Below are positions 1 to 7,789 of a DNA stretch of 64,000 nucleotides, in pieces. The DNA comes from Streptomyces fuscichromogenes (GTDB taxonomy: Bacteria; Actinomycetota; Actinomycetes; Streptomycetales; Streptomycetaceae), in the NCBI RefSeq assembly GCF_014645815.1, contig NZ_BMML01000011.1, positions 62,001-126,000 on the forward strand. The letters run 5' to 3'. Made by a program: the position numbers and the translations under genes. Below the pieces are notes generated by a model. It had not been told where the DNA came from, did not search any database, and saw only the letters and a program-made list of their open reading frames with translations. Within the stretch, counting starts at the first letter, position 1, and every line of letters starts with the position of its first letter.

Positions 1-169
1 GCCCCGCGAGCTTGACCTGTCGGCAGGCACCGTATCCGAAATCCACCAGGTAGACGGCGCCGCCGAGGACCACCGCCGAGGCGATGCCCGCGCGGGACGC
101 TCGGACCCGCGGCCCGCCCGCCGTGCCGAGCAGGACGATCTCGGTCCCGGGAGTACTGGGTTCCCTCAC
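1..169 (-). CDS. MBL-fold metallo-hydrolase, N-terminal part (cut by window edge)
   Basis: Reading leftward from a GTG at 167-169, about 56 codons run off the window edge. The translation contains IVLLGTAGGPRVR near residues 11-23 and VYLVDFGYGACRQ near residues 39-51. This is the usual N-terminus of the ribonuclease-Z/arylsulfatase-like branch of the metallo-beta-lactamase fold. The metal-binding HxHxDH motif would lie beyond the edge. The gene is divergent from the LysR gene at 288, which makes it a plausible target of that regulator, as is usual for LysR-type pairs. The substrate cannot be told from this fragment. The start is the only in-frame start codon seen just before the conserved block. 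Confidence 0.7.
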   Translation of the reverse strand, partial: MREPSTPGTEIVLLGTAGGPRVRASRAGIASAVVLGGAVYLVDFGYGACRQVKLAG

Positions 170-228
170 TGGCGGCCCTCTCTGTGCTGGGATTTGCGTT
201 ATCCCGATTGCACACAAGGCCGCGCCAT

Positions 229-246
229 ATAACAAATACAAGTTAT
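229..246. promoter_or_regulatory. Candidate LysR box between divergent genes
   Basis: ATAAC (229-233) and GTTAT (242-246) form an inverted repeat with an 8-base spacer in the AT-rich part of the gap between the MBL-fold gene and the LysR gene. A further GTTATC lies at about 198-203. The partly symmetric, T-N11-A-like layout suits LysR autoregulation and control of the divergent gene. It is a pattern-based call only. Confidence 0.45.
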
Positions 247-287
247 CGTCGCGGGGGCATAGAGAATTCCTATGGCAGGAGCGGGAC

Positions 288-1175
288 GTGGAGCGGCGCC
301 AGATCGAGTACTTCCTCGCTGTCATCGACCACGCCGGGATCACGGCGGCGGCGACCGCGCTGCACGTCTCCCAGCCGTCACTCTCACACGCCATCAAGCT
401 CCTGGAGTCGGACCTCGGCGCGAAGCTGTTTCACCGGATGCCCCGGGGGGTGCGGCTCACCCCCGCCGGGGAGGCCTTCGCCGGCTCCGCACGGCGCGTG
501 CTGCGCGAACTGGACGCCGGTCGCGCCGCGGTGAAGGCGGTGTCCGGGCTCGTCGCGGGGCGGCTCGACCTGGTGTCGCTGCCGGGCCTGCTGCTCGACC
601 CGCTCGCCGGGGCGGTCGGGCGGTTCCGGACCAGGTACCCGGAGGTCAAGGTGCGCATCGTGCCCGCCGAGCGGCCTCAGGCGGTCCGCGAGGCAGTGCG
701 CTCCGGGGCGGCCGAACTGGGGCTGACCGACCACATAGACCCCGGGGAGCGCGATCTCGCCGGTGATCTGGTGGCCGAGCACGAGATGGTCGTCGCGCTC
801 CCGCCGGGCAGCACTCCACCGCCCGGCGGCGTGTTCCCGGTCTCCCACCTGCGGGACCTGGACCTGGTCACCGGTGCTCGCGGCATGGTGGTCGACCTGC
901 TGACGCAGGCCAGCGCTGAGACCGAGAGCGAGCTCACGCCGGCCGTGGAGATCGGGCTCCGTGCCTCCTCGCTGTACCTCGTGCTCGCCGGCGCCGGCGC
1001 CGCGGTGCTGCCCCGCCCCCTGGCCGAACTCGGCCGCCCGCACGGCGTAGTCATCGCCCCGCTCGATCCGCCGAAACGCCGCCAGGGCTACCTCATGCGC
1101 CGCGCGGCCCCGCTGTCCCCGGCCGCCCGGGCCATGCACACGCTCCTGCTGTCCGGCCGACCGGGCCCGAGCTGA
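288..1175 (+). CDS. LysR-family transcriptional regulator
   Basis: A 295-residue protein, the normal length for the family. The winged HTH occupies about residues 1-60 (RRQIEYFLAVIDHAGITAAA, then LHVSQPSLSHAIKLLE). A LysR substrate-binding domain follows at about residues 90-290. I place the start at GTG 288 because AGGAG at 277-281 sits 6 bases upstream and the family motif begins right there; the open frame upstream to 84 is unlike any LysR. It lies divergent from the MBL-fold gene, so that gene is the likely target. The effector is unknown. Confidence 0.9.
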   Translation: MERRQIEYFLAVIDHAGITAAATALHVSQPSLSHAIKLLESDLGAKLFHRMPRGVRLTPAGEAFAGSARRVLRELDAGRAAVKAVSGLVAGRLDLVSLPGLLLDPLAGAVGRFRTRYPEVKVRIVPAERPQAVREAVRSGAAELGLTDHIDPGERDLAGDLVAEHEMVVALPPGSTPPPGGVFPVSHLRDLDLVTGARGMVVDLLTQASAETESELTPAVEIGLRASSLYLVLAGAGAAVLPRPLAELGRPHGVVIAPLDPPKRRQGYLMRRAAPLSPAARAMHTLLLSGRPGPS

Positions 1176-1328
1176 GCCCTCCCGGCGACGCGGGCGAAGG
1201 CCGGCGCCCGTCGGTGGCGCGCGGGTCGGCGGGCCGGTGGCTTTACGACTTCCGCACCGGCCTGGCACGTCTGACCTCGGCATCTTCGCCCATGCGCCTC
1301 TTGTGAGCTTCCCCCTGCTGTGGGGACC

Positions 1329-2326
1329 ATGACCGGATCCGCAGGACGACAGGCCGGCCGCAGGTCCCGGATCCGGTCCTTGAGCACGGTCAGGCCGCGG
1401 CCGCCCGGCCGCCCTTCGACCGGGAACTGGTACCCGTCGTGCAAGCGATCGGGAACCTTATGCCGCCCCTGTCCGACGAGACTCTCCTGATCGTCCGACG
1501 GTTTGCGATGGAGGGGGTGCCGGGCGAGGAACCGGTGGACCTGACGGCAGGCGGGAGGGTGAGGGTGGAGGAGCGCCAGGTCCCCGGACCGGAGGGCGGC
1601 CCGGACGTCACGCTGCTGATTCTCAGTCCGGCCGAGGACCGCGGTCCCAAAGCGGGCATCTTCCATGTTCACGGAGGCCCGTTCCTCCTCGACGGCAGTG
1701 CGGTCGTGGTGTCGGTCGAGTACCGCCTGGCCCCGGAGCACCCGGGCCCGGCGCCTGTCGAGGACTGCTACGCCGGGCTGGTGTGGACGGCGAAGAACGC
1801 GCCCGAGCTCGGCATCGACCGCGAGCATCTCCTCGTCTCCGGGTACCAGCGCCGGCGGCGGTCTTGCGGCGGGCCTCGCGCGCTGCTCGCCCGCGACCGG
1901 GCCTTCCCGAAGCTGAGCCACCAGGTACTGAGCTGCCCCATGCTCGACGACCGCTTCGAGACGTACAGCAGCCGCATGCTGGATCGGGAGGGACTCTGGG
2001 ACCGCAACAGCAACCTGCACGCGGCTGGAACGCCCTGCTGGGCGAGCGTCGTGGCGGCCCCGACGTGTCACCGTACGCGGCGCCAGGCCGCGCCGAGGAC
2101 CTTGGCGGACTTGCCCCGCACCTACATCGACACCAGTTCCGTCGAGGTCTTCCGCGACGACATCCTCGCCTACGCCCGCCGCCTGTCCGAAGTGGGCGTG
2201 AGCGTCGACCTACACATGTGGAGCAGTGGCTTCCATGGATTCGACGGCTTGGCGCCCCAGGCGGCGGTGTCGCGTGCCTCGATCGCAACGCGTGAGGAGT
2301 TCATCCGGCGGGCCATCGAGGGCTGA
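1329..2326 (+). pseudogene. HSL-type alpha/beta hydrolase (esterase/lipase), decayed
   Basis: The main frame (1439-2326) carries the oxyanion-hole segment HVHGG, the block AVVVSVEYRLAPEHP and the C-terminal DLHMWSSGFHGFD that holds the catalytic His. The nucleophile motif GTSAGGGLAAGLA is readable only in another frame at about 1849-1885; the main frame reads SGYQRRRRSCGG there. A second out-of-frame stretch at about 2025-2100 (WNALLGERRGGPDVSPYAAP) replaces nonsense in the main frame. About 20-25 residues normally found between HGG and AVVVSVEYR are missing. The N-terminal part (RELVPVVQAIGNLMPP) also extends upstream toward about 1329. The combination of an internal deletion and several frame changes indicates real decay and not a single read error. 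Confidence 0.8.
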
Positions 2327-2668
2327 GTCGGGGGAGCTGGCCCAGAACGTGCCTCGGTGCGGTGACAACTGGCACTGCTCATGGCGACCCATTGGCCTTG
2401 TGGTGAAGAAACGGTCTGCCGTCGCTGCCGGGGCCGACGCTAAGGAGGTGCCCCGCTGGTCGCGCAACGTCGGCCGCGGGGCGACCCGAGGTCTGGTCTC
2501 GCGGGGCGCCCCGCTGCGTTCCGCCCGCCCTCGACCGGTCGGGCTCTGGGTCCGGCACTCGTCGCTCCGTGGGAGCGACTCCGGCCAATCGCCATCGACT
2601 CGAGGAAGATGCGCGCGAGCGGGGGTCGTGACGGATACGGGTCGACTGGTTACAGCAGGAGTAAGGGC
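2327..2668. other. Intergenic stretch without recognisable gene
   Basis: Open frames exist on both strands here but none shows a known motif or a credible start with a ribosome binding site. The stretch separates the decayed esterase from the promoter of the LUD operon. Confidence 0.5.
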
Positions 2669-2704
2669 TTGACCTTTCGCTAAATCACAGTAACTTAGGT
2701 GATT
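2669..2704 (+). promoter_or_regulatory. Promoter with overlapping palindromic operator, LUD/DoxX/SnoaL operon
   Basis: TTGACC at 2669-2674 and TAACTT at 2691-2696 are 16 bases apart and resemble -35 and -10 boxes. A dyad AATCAC (2683-2688) and GTGATT (2699-2704), extendable to 7 of 8 matching bases per arm, covers the -10 box. Such AT-rich dyads over the -10 are typical of HxlR/MarR-type repressors. No HxlR or MarR gene lies in the window, so the regulator would be encoded elsewhere. Confidence 0.5.
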
Positions 2705-2883
2705 AAGCGATCGGTGATGCTCGGTGACCACCTCTGTAGTGACCACTGCGGAGCCGAATAGACCGACCGGCAACAAGGCCCGGACGGAAACATCGAGGTC
2801 AGACGCGTCTTGGTGGCTCCATGCGGGAGCCACCGTGCACCACCGGAACGTGGCCGTCCGAGCCGCACGACAAGGAATCCCCC

Positions 2884-3531
2884 ATGACTGAGATCACCAC
2901 CAGCCAGCAACTGCCCGTGGACGAGACCTTCAGCATTCCGGTCTCCGCCGCGAGCCTCGACCGGGCCGCAGAAGCCCTGAGCGCGAACGGCTTCACCGTA
3001 CGGGTCGTGGACACGGCTGCCGACGCGCGTCGGCTCGTCAACGAGATCCTGCCGACCGACAGGGCCGTCTTCGTCTCCACCAGCGAGACACTGCGTAATT
3101 CGGGCATCGCTGAGGACATCGACGGTTCCGGGCGCTTCAACAGCGTGCGGGCCAATCAGGCGGACTGGGACCTGCGGGCACGGTACGACGAGGTGCGCCG
3201 TACTCGGTCGGCGCCCGACGTCGTGGTGGGCAGCGTCCACGCCGTCACGGAGGACGGACGCCTGGTCACAGCCTCCGCCAGCGGCAGCCAGCTCGCCCCC
3301 TACGCCTCCGGCGCCGCGAGCGCCGTGTGGGTGGTGGGAGCGCAGAAGATCGTGCCCGATCTGGAGACCGCTCTGCGCCGGATCGAGACCTACTCCTACC
3401 CCAAGGAGGACGCGCGCGCCCAGCAGGCGTACGGCCAGCGAAGCGTCGTCGCCAAGGTCCTGATCACGAGCCGGGAAGTCGTGCCCGGTCGCGCCACCGT
3501 TGTCCTGGTGCGCGAAGTCATCGGCTTCTGA
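2884..3531 (+). CDS. LUD-domain protein (lactate-utilisation LutC-like)
   Basis: 215 residues. The pattern of an N-terminal helical part, then AVFVSTSETLRNSGIAEDID, and a later GSVHAVTEDGRLVTASASGS and VWVVGAQKIVPDLETALRR matches the LUD domain, in which a T/S-rich strand and a VGxxKIV block are conserved. LUD proteins include LutB/LutC of the lactate oxidation complex, but stand-alone LUD proteins are common in Streptomyces and their role is unclear. ATG 2884 is chosen because AAGGAA at 2872-2877 is well spaced. First gene of a probable three-gene operon with the DoxX and SnoaL-like genes. Confidence 0.75.
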   Translation: MTEITTSQQLPVDETFSIPVSAASLDRAAEALSANGFTVRVVDTAADARRLVNEILPTDRAVFVSTSETLRNSGIAEDIDGSGRFNSVRANQADWDLRARYDEVRRTRSAPDVVVGSVHAVTEDGRLVTASASGSQLAPYASGAASAVWVVGAQKIVPDLETALRRIETYSYPKEDARAQQAYGQRSVVAKVLITSREVVPGRATVVLVREVIGF

Positions 3532-3580
3532 AACCTCTCTCACACCTGATTCCGTCCCCTGTTTTCCCCGGAGTTCAACG

Positions 3581-3934
3581 ATGTACATCACAGCCGTCGT
3601 ATTCGCCGTCCTGCTGGCACTGGTCTATCTGGCCGCAGGATCCTCCAAGGCCCTCGGCCAGGACAAGGCTCTCGCACAGGCGGATCACCTCGGTGTTCCC
3701 CACGGCGCCTACCGGCTCATCGGAGCCCTCGAAGTCCTTGGTGCCGCAGGCGTCGTGGTCGGCCTGTGGGTGGCCTGGCTCGGAGTCGCGGCCGGAGCCG
3801 GCCTCGCTCTGCTCATGGTCGGAGCCGTGGGCACTCATCTCCGGGCCAAGGATCCCGGAAAGGCCGTCGTCCCGGCTCTTGTGCTCGGGCTGATCGCTGT
3901 CGTGTACGTCCTTCTCCGGCTGGCCACTGCCTGA
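3581..3934 (+). CDS. DoxX-like small membrane protein
   Basis: 117 residues with four hydrophobic helices at about 2-20, 45-68, 70-88 and 96-114. The sequence has YLAAGSSKALG after the first helix and LGVPHGAYRLIGALEVLGAAG leading into the second, as in DoxX/DoxD-like proteins. In this family the positively charged loop and the GAxEVLGA segment are conserved. The function of such four-helix proteins is not settled; many sit in operons induced by redox or quinone stress. The start ATG 3581 follows a GGAG at about 3570. It lies 49 bases after the LUD gene. Confidence 0.75.
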   Translation: MYITAVVFAVLLALVYLAAGSSKALGQDKALAQADHLGVPHGAYRLIGALEVLGAAGVVVGLWVAWLGVAAGAGLALLMVGAVGTHLRAKDPGKAVVPALVLGLIAVVYVLLRLATA

Positions 3935-4031
3935 CGCGCCTGTGACGGAGCGTGTCGGGCAGTTGAGTGACCGTCGGTCGGCTGATCGTGACCGGCCGGC
4001 CGGCGGTCACGTTTTCTCTGGAAGGAATCAC

Positions 4032-4406
4032 ATGGACCATCTGGAATGGGTGCGCCGCCACTATGCCGAATCGGCTGTCGCGTTGGACGCCGACGCGTTC
4101 GTCGAGGGTCTCGGCGAAGACGTCCGCATGAGTCGTGGGGCCGTGGTCGTGGTGGGGCGGGAGGAGATCCGCAAGGCCTTCGTGCAGATGCAGGCCGCAG
4201 GTCTGCAAGCCATCAGGCACGACATCGTGGGCCTGTGGGAGCCCGAGCCCGGGGTGGTGATCGCGGAGGCGACCGTGGCGTACGAGTACACGACAGGAGC
4301 GACTCCCGCTGTCCCAGTGGTGAGCGTCTTCCGCTGGGACGGGGACGAGGTCGTTGATCTCCGTGTCTACATGGACAGCGCGCAGGCACCGCAGTCGTCC
4401 TCGTAG
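4032..4406 (+). CDS. SnoaL-like/NTF2-fold protein
   Basis: 124 residues. It begins MDHLEWVRRHYAESAVALDA, continues with a G-REEIRKAF segment and ends with VPVVSVFRWDGDEVVDLRVY, the usual layout of the cone-shaped SnoaL/NTF2 fold, which binds small hydrophobic ligands or acts as an isomerase or cyclase. No catalytic residues can be assigned. AAGGAA at 4022-4027 precedes ATG 4032. It is the last gene of the operon, followed at once by a strong terminator. Confidence 0.75.
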   Translation: MDHLEWVRRHYAESAVALDADAFVEGLGEDVRMSRGAVVVVGREEIRKAFVQMQAAGLQAIRHDIVGLWEPEPGVVIAEATVAYEYTTGATPAVPVVSVFRWDGDEVVDLRVYMDSAQAPQSSS

Positions 4407-4417
4407 CCGGTGCGCAC

Positions 4418-4468
4418 ACAGCCCTGCTCGGACCAGGCCGTCGTATCGCCTGGTCCGAGCAGGGCTGT
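4418..4468 (+). terminator. Strong hairpin terminator after the SnoaL-like gene
   Basis: Perfect inverted repeat: left arm 4418-4438 and right arm 4448-4468 pair over 21 bases around a 9-base loop. It lies 12 bases after the stop codon. It has no long T-run, as is common in Streptomyces. Confidence 0.85.
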
Positions 4469-4696
4469 TCTCGTCAAGGCGCAAGGCCCGGAAGACCGGA
4501 CACCTTGCGCCTATGCGCTCTTGCCGAGATTCACGCCGGTGCGCCTGTTGCGAACGGAAGGAACGCCGGGTGTACCCCACCGGATCCGTCGCGTGGCCTT
4601 GTCGAAGCCGAAGAACGCACTCCTGCCGGTTGGCTCTGCGCGCGAGACTCGGCGGACACGGTCAGGAAGCACTCCATCTCGCCGCGGAGCGCCGCG

Positions 4697-5464
4697 TCAG
4701 CGCGGTGCCATGCGAATCGCGCCGTCGAGGCGGATGACCTCGCCGTTGAGCATCGGGTTCTCCGCGATGTGCTGGACCAGCGCGGCGTACTCCTCGGGTC
4801 GGCCGAGGCGGCTGGGGTGCGGGACCTGGGCGCCGAGGGACGCCCTGGCCTCCTCGGGCAGTCCGGCGAGCATCGGGGTCTCGAACAGCCCGGGGGCGAT
4901 GGTCATGACGCGGATGCGGTGACTCGCCAGGTCGCGGGCGACGGGCAGGGTGAGGCCGACCACGCCGCCCTTCGAGGCGGAGTACGCGGCCTGCCCGATC
5001 TGACCGTCGAACGCGGCCACGGAGGCCGTGTTGACGATGAGGCCGCGTTCTTCGCCGCCCTCGGCGGGTTCCAGAGCCGCCATGTGCTCGGCGGCCAGCC
5101 GGATCACGTTGAACGTACCGACCAGGTTGATCTGGACGGTACGGGCGAAGTCGGACAGCGGGAAGGGGCCCTTCTTGCTGAGGGTGCGGGCGGCGGTGCC
5201 GATGCCGGCGCAGTTGACGGCGATCCTCAGATCGCCGAGTTCGGCCGCCGCCGCCACCGCGGCCGTCACGTCGGCTTCGCTGGTGACGTCGGTGGGGGCG
5301 AAGACGGCCCGGTCGCCGAGCTCGGCGGCGGCCCCCTTGCCGTCTGAGGTGGGAAGGTCGGCCAGGACCACCGACGCTCCGGCGTCGTGCAGCCGCCGGG
5401 CGGTGGCGAGGCCGAGGCCGGAGGCCCCGCCGGTGATGAGGGCGACGCTGCCTGCGATGTTCAT
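4697..5464 (-). CDS. SDR-family 3-hydroxyacyl-CoA dehydrogenase (HSD10-like)
   Basis: 255 residues, a classical short-chain dehydrogenase. Visible elements are the cofactor motif TGGASGLG (residues 11-18), NCAG (84-87), Ser148, Tyr161 and Lys165 (YSASK), and the C-terminal GEVIRLDGAIRM. The insert ARTLSKKGPFPLSDF and overall pattern match type II 3-hydroxyacyl-CoA dehydrogenases (HSD17B10-like), which oxidise 3-hydroxyacyl-CoA with NAD. With the upstream thiolase and enoyl-CoA hydratase it completes hydration, oxidation and thiolysis of beta-oxidation. It starts 40 bases after the thiolase stop, in one operon. Confidence 0.88.
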   Translation of the reverse strand: MNIAGSVALITGGASGLGLATARRLHDAGASVVLADLPTSDGKGAAAELGDRAVFAPTDVTSEADVTAAVAAAAELGDLRIAVNCAGIGTAARTLSKKGPFPLSDFARTVQINLVGTFNVIRLAAEHMAALEPAEGGEERGLIVNTASVAAFDGQIGQAAYSASKGGVVGLTLPVARDLASHRIRVMTIAPGLFETPMLAGLPEEARASLGAQVPHPSRLGRPEEYAALVQHIAENPMLNGEVIRLDGAIRMAPR

Positions 5465-5504
5465 GGTGATGTTCTCCTTGTACTGCCGTGACTGTGCGGG
5501 TTCG

Positions 5505-6680
5505 TCACAGACGTTCGATGATGGTGGCGTTGGCCATGCCGCCGCCCTCGCACATGGTCTGCAGCCCGTAGCGGCCGCCCGTCGCCTCCAGGTGGTTGAC
5601 GAGCGTGGCGAGGAGGCGTGTCCCGGAGGCGCCGAGCGGGTGCCCCAGCGCGATCGCGCCGCCGCGCGGGTTGAGGCGCTCGGGGTCGGCGTCGAACTCG
5701 CGTTGCCACAGCAGCGGCACCGGGGCGAACGCCTCGTTCACCTCGTAGGCGTCTATGGAGTCGAGGGACAGGCCGGAGCGGTCGAGGACCTTGCGGGTGG
5801 CCGGGATCACCCCGTCGAGCATGAGCAGGGGATCGGAACCGGCGACGGCGAAGGCGTGGTAGCGGGCGCGGGGGCGCAGGCCGAGCCGTTCTGCTGCCGC
5901 GGCGCTCATGATGAGGGTGGCGGAGGCGCCGTCGGTGAGAGGGGAGGAGTTGCCGGGTGTGATGCGCCAGTCGATCTCGGGAAAACGCTCGGCCGCCGGT
6001 ACACCGGTGAAGGCGGGGCGGAGCCCGGCGAGGCCCGACGTGGTGGTCGTCGCCCGAATCGTCTCGTCCACCGTGTGGCCGTCGACGGGGACGATCTCCT
6101 TCTCGAAGCCTCCGGCCTCCGTGGTGGCCCAGGCGCGCTGGTGGGAGCGAGCCGAGAAGGCGTCCAGTTCCTCGCGCTCCAGCTTCCAGCGCACGGCGAG
6201 GAGTTCGGCGGAGACGCCCTGCGGGATCAGCCCCTCGGGATAACGGCGACGCAGCCCCTCCCCGCCAGTGTCGGCACTGCCGGCGCTGGAGCCCATCGGC
6301 ACCCTGCTCATCGACTCCACACCGCAGGCGATCACGATGTCGTACGCCCCCGCGATCACGCCCTGTGCGGCGAAGTGCCCGGCTTGCTGGCTGGAGCCGC
6401 ACTGCCGGTCGATGGTGGTAGCAGGCACTGTGTCCGGGAAGCCGGCCGCCAGCAGCGCCGTACGCGTGATGTTGAGGGCCTGCTGGCCGGACTGCGAGAC
6501 GCACCCGCCGATCACGTCGTCGACCAGGGCGGGGTCGAGGCCGTTGCGCTCGACGAGGGCGGCGAGGACGGTGGCCAGGAGGTCGGCGGGGTGGTGGCCG
6601 GACAGCGCGCCACCGGGCTTGCCCCTGCCGGACGCGGTACGCACCACGTCGACGATGACGGCGTCGTTGGTGTTGGGCAT
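5505..6680 (-). CDS. Thiolase (acetyl-CoA C-acyltransferase)
   Basis: 391 residues from ATG 6680 (MPNTND). The acyl-accepting Cys is Cys94 in DRQCGSSQQA. The motif GGAIALGHPLGASGTRL and the C-terminal CEGGGMANATIIERL give the His and second Cys of the active site. It cleaves 3-ketoacyl-CoA to acetyl-CoA and a shortened acyl-CoA. The upstream in-frame ATG at 6713 adds only a non-conserved 11-residue tail. It lies 100 bases after the enoyl-CoA hydratase and 40 bases before the SDR. Confidence 0.92.
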   Translation of the reverse strand: MPNTNDAVIVDVVRTASGRGKPGGALSGHHPADLLATVLAALVERNGLDPALVDDVIGGCVSQSGQQALNITRTALLAAGFPDTVPATTIDRQCGSSQQAGHFAAQGVIAGAYDIVIACGVESMSRVPMGSSAGSADTGGEGLRRRYPEGLIPQGVSAELLAVRWKLEREELDAFSARSHQRAWATTEAGGFEKEIVPVDGHTVDETIRATTTTSGLAGLRPAFTGVPAAERFPEIDWRITPGNSSPLTDGASATLIMSAAAAERLGLRPRARYHAFAVAGSDPLLMLDGVIPATRKVLDRSGLSLDSIDAYEVNEAFAPVPLLWQREFDADPERLNPRGGAIALGHPLGASGTRLLATLVNHLEATGGRYGLQTMCEGGGMANATIIERL

Positions 6681-6780
6681 GAGTGATCCTTTTGCGGCTC
6701 GGGCCGAATGCAATGGTCGGCGAGGGACGGAGGAGATGAGAGGGAGGCGAGAGCGGATGCGAGCAAACTGAGGCCGAAGG

Positions 6781-7578
6781 TCAGCGCCCGGTCCAGCGCG
6801 GTGCGCGCTTCTCGGCGAACGCGCGCGGACCTTCCTTGGCGTCGTCGCTGGTCAGGAGGGTCTGGAAGACGTGGTCGTTCTCGTCCCAGGCCCCGGTCTC
6901 GGCCTGCGTCTCGCCCAACGACATCAGCTGCTTGACGGCCTGTACGGCCAGCGGAGCGCCGAGCGCCACCCGCTCGGCGACCTCCAGGGCGACGTCGACC
7001 GACTTGCCCGCGGGCGCTACCCGGTTGAACAGGCCCCAGCGCGCGGCTGTGGCGGCGTCCACGGGGACACCGGTGAGGGCGATCTCCCGGGCGATGTTGC
7101 GCGGCACCCGGTGCTGGAGCCGGAGCACCCCTCCCGCGGCCGGGAACAGTCCGCGATGCACCTCGGGCATACCGAAGGTGGCGTTCTCATCGGCCACCAC
7201 CAGGTCGCAGGCCAGGACGATCTCGGCACCGCCGCCCAGCGCCGGCCCGTTGACGGCGGCGACGATCGGTTTGTCGACCGTATGACGGACGATGCCCGCG
7301 AAACCCCGCTCGGGGTGCAACGGATCCGTCACGGCACGGCCCGCCGCCGCCTCCTTCAGGTCCATGCCCGCGCAGAAGGCCCGCCCGGCGCCGGTGAGGA
7401 CGGCCGCCCGCAGCTCCGGATCGGCCGAGAAGCGCTCCAGCACAGAGCCGAGGGCGGCGGAGACCTCCGCGTTGACGGCGTTGAGGGAACGGGGACGGTT
7501 GAGTGTGATCAGGGCGACGCCACCGCGCCGCTCCAGCGTGACCACCGGCGTGGGTTCCTCCGTTGCGGCCGTGTGCAT
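6781..7578 (-). CDS. Enoyl-CoA hydratase/isomerase family protein
   Basis: 265 residues from ATG 7578 (MHTAATEE); the longer open frame to 7647 would run through the promoter and operator. Crotonase features are ALITLNRPRSLNAVN, the oxyanion-hole segment RAFCAGMDLKE, and VAAVNGPALGGGAEIVLACD. FGMPEVHRGLFPAAGG follows, where the catalytic Glu is expected. It hydrates 2-enoyl-CoA or isomerises the double bond. It is the first gene of the leftward hydratase-thiolase-dehydrogenase operon, transcribed from the promoter at 7632-7661 with a TetR-type palindrome over the start. Confidence 0.9.
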   Translation of the reverse strand: MHTAATEEPTPVVTLERRGGVALITLNRPRSLNAVNAEVSAALGSVLERFSADPELRAAVLTGAGRAFCAGMDLKEAAAGRAVTDPLHPERGFAGIVRHTVDKPIVAAVNGPALGGGAEIVLACDLVVADENATFGMPEVHRGLFPAAGGVLRLQHRVPRNIAREIALTGVPVDAATAARWGLFNRVAPAGKSVDVALEVAERVALGAPLAVQAVKQLMSLGETQAETGAWDENDHVFQTLLTSDDAKEGPRAFAEKRAPRWTGR

Positions 7579-7616
7579 GGTGGCTGGCTCCTTCGGTCTG
7601 ATCCATCGGTTTGATT

Positions 7617-7661
7617 TAACGATCGTTAGGAAAGCTAAGGCTGTCACTTCCGGAACGTCAA
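7617..7661 (-). promoter_or_regulatory. Leftward promoter with TetR-type operator (site A)
   Basis: On the minus strand TTGACG (7656-7661) and TAGCTT (7632-7637) are 18 bases apart. The perfect 12-base palindrome TAACGATCGTTA lies at 7617-7628, just after the -10 box. The same arrangement (same -35, same spacer length, same -10, same palindrome) is found upstream of the aldehyde dehydrogenase at 22290-22335, so both promoters are probably bound by one repressor. Confidence 0.75.
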
Positions 7662-7713
7662 GGAGTCCTGGTGGAATTCGGGGCGGATTGGCTCGCGAAT
7701 CACATCAGAGAGC

Positions 7714-7758
7714 TTGACCTGCGGCGCTGGTGATGCCTAGCGTTCGAACGAACGTTAA
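7714..7758 (+). promoter_or_regulatory. Rightward promoter with TetR-type operator (site B)
   Basis: TTGACC (7714-7719) and TAGCGT (7738-7743) are 18 bases apart. The -10 box lies inside an inverted repeat with arms CTAGCGTTCG (7737-7746) and CGAACGTTAA (7749-7758). Positions 7746-7757 match the version TAACGAACGTTA at 11 of 12 bases. It would control the long rightward operon that starts at 7790. Confidence 0.65.
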
Positions 7759-7789
7759 GTAATTGCCCTCCCGGAGCCGCGAGGACCGC

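Noticed and set aside
84..287. N-terminal extension of the LysR gene to 84
   Set aside because: The extra 68 residues do not look like LysR proteins, they overlap the divergent MBL gene and operator, and GTG 288 has a good ribosome binding site.
2210..2833. Leftward and rightward open frames in the gap before the LUD operon
   Set aside because: Arg/Ser/Pro-rich translations without motifs, typical of shadow frames in GC-rich DNA, and they cross the likely promoter.
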